From an uncultured Eubacteriales bacterium (GTDB lineage: Bacteria; Bacillota; Clostridia; Oscillospirales; Oscillospiraceae), in contig URST01000027.1 in assembly GCA_900550585.1 (NCBI GenBank), positions 1 to 22,577 on the forward strand: a stretch of DNA of 22,577 nt. Reading direction: 5' to 3'. The notes below the pieces were generated by a model. It was not told where the DNA came from. It ran no database searches and worked only from the letters and a program-made list of their open reading frames with translations. Shown here one piece after another: positions 6,686-15,817 of the stretch; position 1 is the first letter of the stretch, and the number at the start of each line of letters is the position of its first letter. Made by a program: the position numbers and the translations under genes.

Positions 6686-7183
6686 TCAGACGTTTTCCAG
6701 CTCCTTGCACTCCTGCGCCTCCTGCCGGTAGTCGGCGGCGGACCGGCGGAGGTCCTCCATCTCCTCCGGCGTCAGGGCGCGCCTGACCTTGGCGGGGGAG
6801 CCGACGGCCATGCTGCCGTCGGGGATGACGGTGTTCTGGGTCACCAGCGCGCCGGCGCCGATCAGGCAGTTTTTGCCGATCCGTGCACCGTTGAGGACGA
6901 TGGCGCCCATACCGATGAGCGTTTCATCGCCGATGGTGCAGCCGTGGAGGATGGCGCCATGGCCCACGGTAACGTCCCGGCCCACCACGGCCGGCAGGTC
7001 ATACTCCACATGGACGACGCAGCCGTCCTGGATATTGGTGCCCGCGCCGATGGAGATGGGGGCGCGGTCGCCCCGCAGCACCGCGTTGTAAAACACGCTG
7101 CTGTTTTCAGCCAGATGTACATCGCCCCGGACCACGGCGCCGGGGGCCACAAAGGCGGAGGGATGAATGTCAGGGGTTTTCAT
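6686..7183 (-). CDS. Gamma carbonic anhydrase-like protein (left-handed beta-helix)
   Basis: This 165-residue protein has the hexapeptide-repeat pattern of the left-handed beta-helix gamma-carbonic anhydrase family (YrdA/PaaY/CaiE group). Its start, residues 7-40 (HPSAFVAPGAVVRGDV, NSSVFYNAVLRGD), is typical. The three zinc-ligand His are present: H58 (VVHVE), H75 and H80 (GHGAILHGC). The C-terminus is the usual helix packing along the helix of the trimer. Many members reversibly hydrate CO2 weakly or not at all, so activity is uncertain. The ATG at 7183 follows GAGGAG by 9 bases; the frame is open further upstream, but that part carries the promoter. Confidence 0.9.
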   Translation of the reverse strand: MKTPDIHPSAFVAPGAVVRGDVHLAENSSVFYNAVLRGDRAPISIGAGTNIQDGCVVHVEYDLPAVVGRDVTVGHGAILHGCTIGDETLIGMGAIVLNGARIGKNCLIGAGALVTQNTVIPDGSMAVGSPAKVRRALTPEEMEDLRRSAADYRQEAQECKELENV

Positions 7184-7214
7184 GGATATGTGCTCCTCTC
7201 GGGATTTTTCCCAT

Positions 7215-7243
7215 ATTGTACCACAGTTTTTTTGGATTTCCAC
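7215..7243 (-). promoter_or_regulatory. Extended -10 promoter for the gamma-CA gene
   Basis: On the minus strand, TGTGG precedes TACAAT (7220-7215). The -35 position at 17 bases reads GTGGAA, poor but compatible with an extended -10 promoter. Confidence 0.6.
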
Positions 7244-7274
7244 CGGTTTTCCGGAAATTTCTTAAAAATCGCCC

Positions 7275-7303
7275 TTACATTTTTTGACACATTGTGGTAT
7301 AAT
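7275..7303 (+). promoter_or_regulatory. Sigma-A-like promoter for the CarD-like gene
   Basis: TTACAT (7275-7280) and a consensus TATAAT (7298-7303) are spaced by 17 bases, with TGTGG directly before the -10. The TTGACA at 7284-7289 lies only 8 bases from the -10 and cannot serve as its -35. Confidence 0.75.
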
Positions 7304-7320
7304 CATACCAGATAAAGAAG

Positions 7321-7352
7321 CCGCGTGTCCGAAGGAGAGAGCGGACGGGCGG
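7321..7352 (+). other. Leader hairpin before the CarD-like gene
   Basis: GTCCG (7327-7331) pairs with CGGAC (7342-7346), extended by CCGC (7321-7324) with GCGG (7349-7352). The loop holds AAGGAG, a Shine-Dalgarno-like sequence with no good start codon behind it. Function unknown. Confidence 0.35.
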
Positions 7353-7391
7353 CGTGTTTCCGTGTGTTTTGTGTGTGAGGAGCGTGACAGG

Positions 7392-7931
7392 ATGTTTGCA
7401 GCAGGCGATCTGGTGGTGTACGGCGGCGAGGGCGTCTGCCGGGTGGAGCGTATCGGCCCGTCCGGCATGTCCTACGACGACGGGGACAGGCTCTATTATC
7501 ATCTGACCCCGCTGTACCGCAGCGGGACGGTGCTGACGCCGGTGGACACCGGCGTGCTGATGCGCCCCGTCATCACCCGTGAGGCGGCGCTGGCCCTCAT
7601 TGAGACCATTCCGTCCCTGCCGCCCTGCAAGCCGGAGCAGGCCGGGGTCCGGGCCGCCCGGGACTTCTATCATCAGGTGGTGATGCGCTGCGAGTGCGGC
7701 GAGCTGGCCGCCATGATCCACAGCGTGTGCCGCAAGCGGGCATGGGCGCTGCGCCACGGCAAGAAGGTCAGCCAGATGGACGAGCGCTATCTCAAGCGGG
7801 CCGAGGACCAGCTGTACGGAGAGCTGGCCGCCGTGCTGGGCACGGAGCGGGGCCAGGTGGCGGAGCTGATCCGCCAAAGCTGGCCGGGCTGGCCGGAGAA
7901 GCTGCCGGAGCCTGCGGCGGCAGAGGCGTGA
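7392..7931 (+). CDS. CarD family transcriptional regulator
   Basis: The 179-residue product starts with FAAGDLVVYGGEGVCRVERI, the signature of the CarD/TRCF RNA polymerase interaction domain: a Tudor-like fold binding the beta subunit. It continues with YYHLTPLYRSGTVLTPVD as usual. The C-terminal half (from about residue 75) is a helical domain with Arg/Lys-rich segments (KRAWALRHGKKVSQMDERYLKRAEDQL) like the DNA-contacting part of CdnL/CarD. Such proteins act on open-complex formation at many promoters. The ATG at 7392 has GAGGAG 9 bases upstream; earlier in-frame starts lack a binding site. A strong terminator follows. Confidence 0.88.
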   Translation: MFAAGDLVVYGGEGVCRVERIGPSGMSYDDGDRLYYHLTPLYRSGTVLTPVDTGVLMRPVITREAALALIETIPSLPPCKPEQAGVRAARDFYHQVVMRCECGELAAMIHSVCRKRAWALRHGKKVSQMDERYLKRAEDQLYGELAAVLGTERGQVAELIRQSWPGWPEKLPEPAAAEA

Positions 7932-7936
7932 AAACG

Positions 7937-7965
7937 AAAAAAGGGAGCCGGCGGCTCCCTTTTTT
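7937..7965 (+). terminator. Terminator after the CarD-like gene
   Basis: GGGAGCC (7943-7949), loop GGC, then GGCTCCC (7953-7959). An A run stands before the stem and six T follow (7960-7965). Confidence 0.92.
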
Positions 7966-8009
7966 GCATATTCCGCAACTGATATCAAGTGTGCACCGCG
8001 CCCACGGCG

Positions 8010-8015
8010 TATGAT
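8010..8015 (+). promoter_or_regulatory. Possible -10 box for the AraC-type gene
   Basis: TATGAT lies 33 bases before the start codon. No good -35 stands at 16-18 bases (AAGTGT at 17), so an activator-dependent promoter is possible. Confidence 0.35.
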
Positions 8016-8048
8016 ACAGCCGAGCGGTCACGAGAGGAGGAAACGCGC

Positions 8049-9020
8049 ATGTATGAATGGCCCAGACTGATACAGGGCATGGTGGACGAGATCGACCGGT
8101 CCATCCTGGCCCACGAGGAGGAGACGCTGACACTGCAGAGGCTGTCCCGGGACATGGGGTACTCCGCGTATCACGCCACCCGGAAGTTCCGGGAGATCGC
8201 GGGCATGCCGCTGCGGGATTATCTGCGCCGCCGCCGGCTGGCCTTCGCGCTGAAGGAGGTGCGGGACAGCGACCGGACGCTGCTGGACATCGCCGTGGAC
8301 TACGGCTTTTCCAGCCACGAGGCGTTCACCCGGGCCTTCAAGGCGCTGTACGGCGTGACACCGGGCGCCTACCGCAGGGATCCCCGTCCTGTGGTGCTGC
8401 GCACCAAGATCCACCCCTTCGACCGCTACGCTTTTGGAATGGGAGAAATTGGTATGATCAAGAGTGAACAGGGCGTCAAGACGTATTTTGTGACCATCCC
8501 CGCCCACCGGTATCTGCATCTGCGGAACTACGAGAGCAACGGCTACTGGGATTTCTGGGAGAAGCAGAGCACCGTGCCCGGCGGCGACTGCGCCACGGTG
8601 TGCGGGCTGCTGGACAGCATCAAGGGCAAGCTGGATGACCAGGGCGGCAGCGACATGGGCGGCTGCGCCGGACAGATCATGGGGTACATCAACGACCCCG
8701 CCGGGCGGCTGTGTGCCTGGGGTTATCCCCGCATCGAGAGCTACGGCGTGCGGCTGCCCGCCGACTACGATGGCCCGGTGCCGGCGCCGCTGGAGCTGAT
8801 GGACGTGGCGGAGGGCGAGTATCTGGTGTTTGAGCACGGACCCTTCGACTACGAGCAGGAGTGCCGCACGGTGGAGGACAAGGTGGAGGCTGCCATGGCC
8901 GGATTCGACTATGCCGCCGCGGGCTGTGAGCTGGACACCGGTACGCCGGGCCGGCTGACGTACTTCTACTTCGAACCGGGGCAGTACTTCAAGTACATCC
9001 GCCCCATCCGCCGCAAGTAA
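8049..9020 (+). CDS. AraC family transcriptional regulator with GyrI-like effector domain
   Basis: The 323-residue protein has an N-terminal AraC DNA-binding domain with two helix-turn-helix units: TLQRLSRDMGYSAYHATRKF around 28-47, and LLDIAVDYGFSSHEAFTRAF around 78-97, followed by the family's YGVTPGAYRR (101-110). From about residue 140 to the end the pattern fits a GyrI-like/SOUL-type ligand-binding domain (VPAHR-like TIPAHRYLHL, then AWGYPRIESYGV, EYLVFEHGPFDYEQECRTVEDKV, FYFEP). This layout is that of Rob/BmrR-like multidrug or small-molecule sensors. The ATG at 8049 follows GAGGAGG by 8 bases. No transporter lies next to it on the same strand, so the regulated target is unknown. Confidence 0.9.
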   Translation: MYEWPRLIQGMVDEIDRSILAHEEETLTLQRLSRDMGYSAYHATRKFREIAGMPLRDYLRRRRLAFALKEVRDSDRTLLDIAVDYGFSSHEAFTRAFKALYGVTPGAYRRDPRPVVLRTKIHPFDRYAFGMGEIGMIKSEQGVKTYFVTIPAHRYLHLRNYESNGYWDFWEKQSTVPGGDCATVCGLLDSIKGKLDDQGGSDMGGCAGQIMGYINDPAGRLCAWGYPRIESYGVRLPADYDGPVPAPLELMDVAEGEYLVFEHGPFDYEQECRTVEDKVEAAMAGFDYAAAGCELDTGTPGRLTYFYFEPGQYFKYIRPIRRK

Positions 9021-9021
9021 A

Positions 9022-9060
9022 TAAATATCCCCCGGCCGCACCGGCCGGGGGATATTTATT
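9022..9060. terminator. 18-bp stem shared terminator
   Basis: A perfect 18-bp inverted repeat (9022-9039 with 9043-9060, loop CAC) lies between the convergent AraC-type and P-type ATPase-like genes. It has a GC core with AT-rich ends (ATAAATAT/ATATTTAT). The T run is interrupted. Confidence 0.85.
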
Positions 9061-9065
9061 GTGCT

Positions 9066-11153
9066 TCAGAAATGCCGGACCAGCCCGGCGATCAGCAGCG
9101 TGGGCAGCAGCCACAGCAGCAGGAACACCACCATGGCCAGCGGCGTCAGCACCGCGAAATTGCCCACGGAGGTGAGGTAGTAGGACAGCAGCACGCCGCA
9201 CAGAGAGCCGATATAGCCCAGCACCGTGGCGGTGCGGACGGCCCGCACCATGCGGCGGCTCCCCACCACCGACTCCGCCAGGGGAAGCAGACCCTCCCGA
9301 CAGACGATGACATTGGGCGTTTCGCCCTGCTGGGCGGCCAGCTGGGCCAGCGCCAGACGGGTGGAGACATCGGGGTAGACCACCTTGGCGTCCACGCCGA
9401 ATTTCCGCTTGATAAGGCCGGGGGTCACGTTGCTGCTGCGGACAGCCAGCACCGGCGTGATATGACTGCGGCGCATGGCCCGCAGCGCCCACTCCGCGTT
9501 GCGGGAGGGCTGGTACTTCACGGCGAACACCGCCGTCAGCACGCCGTCCACCGCCAGAAACAGGCCGGTCTGCAGCTTCAGGTCGCGGGGCAGGGACACA
9601 TGGCGCTTTTTCATGAAGTAGGCGCTGCCCATCAGCACCGTCTCGCCGCGGATGGCGGCCTCCACGCCGCCCTCCTCGCAGTAGCGCATCTCGTCCACCC
9701 GCATGGGATAGCCGCCCTCCGCCGTGAGCTGGCGGTCCAGCAGCGGCGCAAGGCTGCTGCCGGCGGCTCTGGCCACCGAGGCGGCGTAGGACACGGCGCG
9801 GACCCGCTCCTCGCCGTAGACCTTGTAGCCGTTGAGGGTCACGGTGCCGGCGGGGAACAGGTCATCGTCCGTCAGCACCATCCGTCCGGAGTAGGCCACA
9901 GCCCGGGCACCGGCATAGCCGGCGGCGGCAGCGCCGCTGCGCTCCAGCCGGCGGGTCAGGTAGTACAGGGGCAGGGCGCCTGTCAGGGGCAGGGACAGCT
10001 GGACACCGGCGCCGGTGAGGGCGGCCAGCACCCAGGGAAATTCCTCCATGGGCCGGGCGGTGAAGCACACCACACCGGACAGCACCACCGCCGCGCTCAG
10101 CAGCAGCGGCAGCACATAGTTCTGCCACTGGCGGGCGGGGTCAGGGCACATGGTCATGCGGTAAAAGCCCTCCAGCACACCCCGCTGCTTGCAGACGCCT
10201 GCAGGCAGAACGGATACCACATAGGGCGGGATGCCGTTGACATCCGCCAGATGGAAGGCGATGCGGCGGGACTCCGCCGTCAGGTACAGGCCCAGCTGGC
10301 AGCTGAGGATCAGCAGCGCGCCGGCGGCGGCATAGGGAGTGGACAGGGTGCTGCCGGTGACCGCGCCGCTGACGCAGCACAGCAGGTCGGCCAGCACCGT
10401 CACGCCGGCGCACAGCTCACAGCCCACCCGGCCGTCCCGCAGCATGCGGACAGCCGTCTGCCACACCGGCAGGCACAGCAGCGCCGTCAGCAGCAGACCG
10501 CCGCCCAGCGCCATGCACCGCAGGAACGCGGCATCCAGCCACGCGGGGGGCAGCACCTCCAGCTCCTGCAGCACGGCGGCCACCACCAGCAGCAGCGCGG
10601 GGAACGCGCCCAGCAGCAGGCCCCGGCGCAGCCGGTTGCAGCGGCGCTTCTCCTCCCGCAGGGCGTCGTCCATCCGGGGTTCCGGCTCCTCGGGCTCCTC
10701 CGGCTCCGGCTCCTCCTCCGGGTCGTCGAACAGCTGCTCCGTCTCCTGGGACAGACCCCGGCGGCGGTCACTGCGGCGATCCGTGAAGCGGTGCAGCAGA
10801 CCGGACAGCCGCTGGCCCAGCGGCACGGGGTCGTCGATGACGCCGTCATCCTCGTCCTCCAGCACGGCGTCCACCGTCTGGCTCATCACGTCCTTCAGGC
10901 TGACACGGTCGGGTGTGTCGGAGAGGGGAACAGGGTCGGGGACAGGCACCGGCTCCGGTTCAGGGACAGATTCCGGTTCGGGCGCCGGTTCGGGAACAGA
11001 CACCGGTTCGGGAGCGGGCTTCGGTTCAGGCGTCGGCGCCGCCTCCGGGGCAGGCTGACGCCCACCCCTGCCGTACTCGGCCAGGATGGACTCCAGCGAA
11101 AGCTCGTCATCGGGGACGGGCGTATAGGATGGTCGTTGGTTGCGCCTGCTCAT
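9066..11153 (-). CDS. P-type ATPase-like membrane protein lacking the catalytic motifs (pseudo-ATPase)
   Basis: This 695-residue protein has a Pro/Glu-rich cytoplasmic N-terminus (about 35-160), hydrophobic segments near 176-200, 209-231, 245-265, 273-292, 346-365 and 371-400, a soluble part from about 405 to 635, and two terminal helices (641-693). The soluble part follows the P1B ATPase order, and the nucleotide-domain stretch EEGGVEAAIRGETVLMGSAYFM (493-514) is clearly of that type. Yet the invariant DKTGTLT reads SGRMVLT (422-428, Asp to Ser). The HP site reads SSLAP, the TGDN site reads VRSSN (571-575), the GDGxNDxP site reads CREGLLP, and the CPC membrane motif reads PLTGALP. Transport by phosphorylation seems impossible. 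The ATG at 11153 has a short-spaced GAGG; rlmB ends 35 bases upstream, so it is likely co-transcribed. Function unknown. Confidence 0.82.
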   Translation of the reverse strand: MSRRNQRPSYTPVPDDELSLESILAEYGRGGRQPAPEAAPTPEPKPAPEPVSVPEPAPEPESVPEPEPVPVPDPVPLSDTPDRVSLKDVMSQTVDAVLEDEDDGVIDDPVPLGQRLSGLLHRFTDRRSDRRRGLSQETEQLFDDPEEEPEPEEPEEPEPRMDDALREEKRRCNRLRRGLLLGAFPALLLVVAAVLQELEVLPPAWLDAAFLRCMALGGGLLLTALLCLPVWQTAVRMLRDGRVGCELCAGVTVLADLLCCVSGAVTGSTLSTPYAAAGALLILSCQLGLYLTAESRRIAFHLADVNGIPPYVVSVLPAGVCKQRGVLEGFYRMTMCPDPARQWQNYVLPLLLSAAVVLSGVVCFTARPMEEFPWVLAALTGAGVQLSLPLTGALPLYYLTRRLERSGAAAAGYAGARAVAYSGRMVLTDDDLFPAGTVTLNGYKVYGEERVRAVSYAASVARAAGSSLAPLLDRQLTAEGGYPMRVDEMRYCEEGGVEAAIRGETVLMGSAYFMKKRHVSLPRDLKLQTGLFLAVDGVLTAVFAVKYQPSRNAEWALRAMRRSHITPVLAVRSSNVTPGLIKRKFGVDAKVVYPDVSTRLALAQLAAQQGETPNVIVCREGLLPLAESVVGSRRMVRAVRTATVLGYIGSLCGVLLSYYLTSVGNFAVLTPLAMVVFLLLWLLPTLLIAGLVRHF

Positions 11154-11188
11154 GTTACCTCGAACTCAAAATAGACGGGAAACGCCGC

Positions 11189-11968
11189 TTATCCCCGCTG
11201 ACGCACCGCCTCATACAGCAGGATGGCTGCGGCGGCGGAGGCGTTCAGGGAGGAGATGCGGCCCTTCATGGGGATGCTCACCAGAAAATCGCAGTTTTCC
11301 GCGGCAAGACGGGTCATGCCGCTGCCCTCGGAGCCGATGACGATGGCGGCGGGGCCTTTCAGGTCCGCGCCGTAGAGATCGGTGGTGCCGTCGGCGGCGG
11401 TGCCGAACACCCAGACGCCCTGCTTTTTCAGATCCTTCAGCAGGGAGGGAATGTTGGCCACCCGGGCCACGGGGATATAGCTCACCGCGCCGGCGGAGGT
11501 CTTGGCCACCACGGCGGTCAGACCGGCGGAGCGGCGCTTGGGGATGATGACGCCGTGTGCCCCGGCGCACTCGGCGGTGCGGAGGATGGCACCCAGATTG
11601 TGGGGGTCGGAGATCTCATCGCATACCACCAGCAGGGGCGGCTCGCCCTTCTCCGCAGCGGCGGCCAGGATGCTCTCCACCGTGGCGTACTCCCGGACGG
11701 CGGCCAGCGCGATGACGCCCTGATGGGCGTGGGTGCGGGACATGCCGTCCAGCTTGCGGCGGTCGGCCTCCACCACCACGATGCCCGCGTCCCGGGCTTT
11801 GGAGGCGATGTGGCCCAGAGTCTTGTCCGTCTCGCCCTTGGCCAGATAGATCTTGTCGATGGCGGTGCCCACGCGCAGAGCCTCGATCACCGCGTTGCGG
11901 CCCTCGATGATGCCGTCAGCCTCCGCGTCGGGCAGGGGGCGGCGCTGGGTATCCTTCATATCTCTCAT
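11189..11968 (-). CDS. rlmB: 23S rRNA (guanosine-2'-O-)-methyltransferase RlmB (SpoU/TrmH family)
   Basis: This 259-residue protein has an N-terminal substrate-binding domain starting IIEGRNAVIEALR (20-32) and a C-terminal SPOUT domain. The three SpoU motifs are DPHNLGAILRTA (121-132), IGSEGSGM (211-218) and SIPMKGRISSLNAS (231-244). Length and domain order match RlmB, which methylates the 2'-O of G2251 (E. coli numbering) in the peptidyl-transferase centre using SAM. A general TrmH-type RNA methyltransferase is the alternative. The ATG at 11968 follows GAGGT by 7 bases; another ATG three codons later is possible. It is first in a two-gene unit with the P-type ATPase-like gene. Confidence 0.9.
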   Translation of the reverse strand: MRDMKDTQRRPLPDAEADGIIEGRNAVIEALRVGTAIDKIYLAKGETDKTLGHIASKARDAGIVVVEADRRKLDGMSRTHAHQGVIALAAVREYATVESILAAAAEKGEPPLLVVCDEISDPHNLGAILRTAECAGAHGVIIPKRRSAGLTAVVAKTSAGAVSYIPVARVANIPSLLKDLKKQGVWVFGTAADGTTDLYGADLKGPAAIVIGSEGSGMTRLAAENCDFLVSIPMKGRISSLNASAAAAILLYEAVRQRG

Positions 11969-12000
11969 GGGAATGACCTCGTTTTCCTGATATCCCGACC

Positions 12001-12029
12001 AGTATAGCACACTATTTCCCCGATAGAAA
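12001..12029 (-). promoter_or_regulatory. Extended -10 promoter for rlmB
   Basis: On the minus strand, TGTGC precedes TATACT (12006-12001). TTTCTA (12029-12024) stands at 17 bases as a partial -35. Confidence 0.65.
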
Positions 12030-12073
12030 GAAGCATTCATAGAAATTTTACAGAAAATCCGACGGGGTGCCGC

Positions 12074-12102
12074 TTGTGACCGGAGAACAAATGTGGTATA
12101 CT
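12074..12102 (+). promoter_or_regulatory. Sigma-A-like promoter for ftsH
   Basis: TTGTGA (12074-12079) and TATACT (12097-12102) are spaced by 17 bases, with TGTGG before the -10. It stands back to back with the rlmB promoter. Confidence 0.72.
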
Positions 12103-12152
12103 GTGCAACAATGCAAAAGTATACCACCCGGTGGTTTTTACGGAGGATACGC

Positions 12153-14303
<2,151 letters not shown>

Positions 14304-14306
14304 CGA

Positions 14307-14352
14307 AAAAGGAGCACCCGCGCCGCCGGCGCAGGTGCTCCTTTGTTTGTTC
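14307..14352. terminator. Bidirectional terminator between ftsH and the pyridoxine kinase gene
   Basis: A long stem pairs AAGGAGCACC with GGTGCTCCTT, with an inner GCGCC-gcc-GGCGC. An A run stands before it (14306-14310) and TTTGTTTG after it. Confidence 0.9.
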
Positions 14353-14355
14353 TGT

Positions 14356-15201
14356 TCAGTTCTCCGGCAGGGCGCGAGCGGCGTCGCACAGCAGGGGCAG
14401 CGCCTTCTCGAACTCCACACCGTACCAGTCGGCGGCGGGGTCCCGTTCCGTGGCCTCGATGCAGGCCAGCGTGAAGCGCACCGCCAGCGAGACGGCGTCC
14501 TCCAGCGGCAGGCCACGCATCATGCCGCCCACCACCGTGGCGGCAAAGAGGTCGCCGGTGCCGTGGTAAGCGCCCTGCTGCCGTCGGTCAAGGCAGGTGA
14601 AATAGGTGTCGGACGTGCTGTCGTAGCCCATGGCGCCCAGCTTGTCCGGCGTAAAGGACGCGCCGGTGAGCACCACCCGCTTCGCGCCCAGTGCCGCCAC
14701 CTTGCGCAGCAGCTCCCGGGCGAACGGCTCGTCCATGTCCTCCCGGTAGGGCGTGCCGGTGAGGAGACAGGCCTCCGTCAGGTTGGGCATGGCCACGTCA
14801 GCCCGGGCCACCACCTGGGCCATGGCCGCCGGGAAATCCGGGCCGAAGCCGGTATAGAGTTTCCCGTGATCCGCCATGGCGGGGTCCACGAAGATCAGGG
14901 TGTCGGGGCTTTTCACGGTGTCGAAAAAGTCCAGCACCTGCCGCACCTGCGCGGCGGAGGCGATATAGCCGGTGTACAGCGCGTCGAAGTGGACGTGCTG
15001 GGCGCGCCAGTGGGCGGCGATGGCCGACAGCTGGTCGGAGAGATCCCGGCTGACGAAGCCGGGAAAGGCGGTGTGGGCGCTGAGCACCGCCGTGGGCACG
15101 ATGGCGCACTCCACGCCCAGCGCGGAGATCACCGGCAGCGCCACGGTCAGCGAGCAGCGGCCGAGACAGGAGATATCCTGAATGGATGCGATGCGTTTCA
15201 T
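14356..15201 (-). CDS. Pyridoxamine/pyridoxine kinase
   Basis: This 281-residue ribokinase-fold protein starts RIASIQDISCLGRCSLTVALPV, the usual opening of PdxK/PdxY-type kinases. It also has PTAVLSAHT (36-44), YTGYI (76-80), VDPAMADHGKLY (105-116), PNLTEA (139-144) and the anion-hole/catalytic HGTGD (213-217, Asp-217 as base). It phosphorylates pyridoxal, pyridoxine or pyridoxamine to feed the PLP cofactor salvage pathway. The ATG at 15201 follows AGGAGG by 7 bases. It is second in an operon, 31 bases after the small unknown gene. Whether it is PdxK or PdxY in preference cannot be decided here. Confidence 0.92.
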   Translation of the reverse strand: MKRIASIQDISCLGRCSLTVALPVISALGVECAIVPTAVLSAHTAFPGFVSRDLSDQLSAIAAHWRAQHVHFDALYTGYIASAAQVRQVLDFFDTVKSPDTLIFVDPAMADHGKLYTGFGPDFPAAMAQVVARADVAMPNLTEACLLTGTPYREDMDEPFARELLRKVAALGAKRVVLTGASFTPDKLGAMGYDSTSDTYFTCLDRRQQGAYHGTGDLFAATVVGGMMRGLPLEDAVSLAVRFTLACIEATERDPAADWYGVEFEKALPLLCDAARALPEN

Positions 15202-15232
15202 TGAAATACCTCCTGCCGCGGCGGCGCCGCGT

Positions 15233-15646
15233 TCATTCGTCCATATCCACGGTGATGTTGTCGGTACCGTGCTGCTCGAACTCCCCCAGATACGTCTCCA
15301 TCCGGGCCATCACCTCATCGTAATTCTCCGGCGTGATGGGGGGATCGTCCATGTCCCGCAGGGCCAGCTCCTGGGCCAGTATCTCAAAGAACGTGGTGTC
15401 CTCGTAGGCCATGATGGCCTCGTGGATCCCGCCGTCGGCAAAGGCGCGGGAGGGGATCAGCTCCCCCTGGTACAGCTCCGTCAGCGGGGCCATGCCGTGG
15501 TCGAGGCAGTGGGCGAACACAAGGCTCTCCACCTGGTCGTACTCCTTGATGCGGTCGTCGCCGCGGGTGGAGTTCAGCACCCAGTTGCCGATATACACCA
15601 GATCCAGCAGACGCCGGAACTGCTTTTCCGTCATTTTCAGCTCCAT
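15233..15646 (-). CDS. Conserved hypothetical protein, acidic
   Basis: This 137-residue soluble protein begins MELKMTEKQFRRLLDLVYIG, followed by WVLNSTRGDDRIKEYDQVES. It is helical-looking and acidic, ends in NITVDMDE, and has no signal peptide or membrane segment. Similar short proteins with the opening ELK(M/L)TEKQ...LLDLVYxGNW occur in other Clostridia by recollection, but no function is known. The ATG at 15646 has GGAGG 7 bases upstream. It is first in a two-gene operon with the pyridoxine kinase, which gives no strong functional hint. Confidence 0.8.
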   Translation of the reverse strand: MELKMTEKQFRRLLDLVYIGNWVLNSTRGDDRIKEYDQVESLVFAHCLDHGMAPLTELYQGELIPSRAFADGGIHEAIMAYEDTTFFEILAQELALRDMDDPPITPENYDEVMARMETYLGEFEQHGTDNITVDMDE

Positions 15647-15686
15647 CAGACCACCTCCGTTTCGCGGTCAGCACATTGTTTCCCTG

Positions 15687-15715
15687 ATTATAACACGGCA
15701 TATGGCGGAATGCCA
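15687..15715 (-). promoter_or_regulatory. Promoter for the hypothetical-pyridoxine kinase operon
   Basis: On the minus strand, a consensus TATAAT (15692-15687) is preceded by CGTGT (extended TGn). The -35 position at 17 bases is TGGCAT, weak. Confidence 0.65.
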
Positions 15716-15748
15716 TAGAAAAAACGGGCAGGGCCGCCAAAATTTAGC

Positions 15749-15777
15749 TTGTGTCGGGCGTTGGTTCATAGTACAAT
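15749..15777 (+). promoter_or_regulatory. Sigma-A-like promoter for the murI operon
   Basis: TTGTGT (15749-15754) and TACAAT (15772-15777) are spaced by 17 bases. The start codon is 40 bases downstream. Confidence 0.72.
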
Positions 15778-15817
15778 ATATAAGTTAAGTGAAAATACTG
15801 CGATAAGGAGCGTTTCC

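Noticed and set aside
7284..7289. Consensus TTGACA as the -35 of the CarD-like promoter
   Set aside because: It is only 8 bases from TATAAT; TTACAT at the correct 17-base distance is used instead.
9072..11174. 700-codon plus-strand frame opposite the P-type ATPase-like gene
   Set aside because: Its His/Gln/Gly/Arg-rich composition is typical of an antisense shadow. The minus-strand frame shows membrane helices and a P-type ATPase pattern and is clearly the real one.
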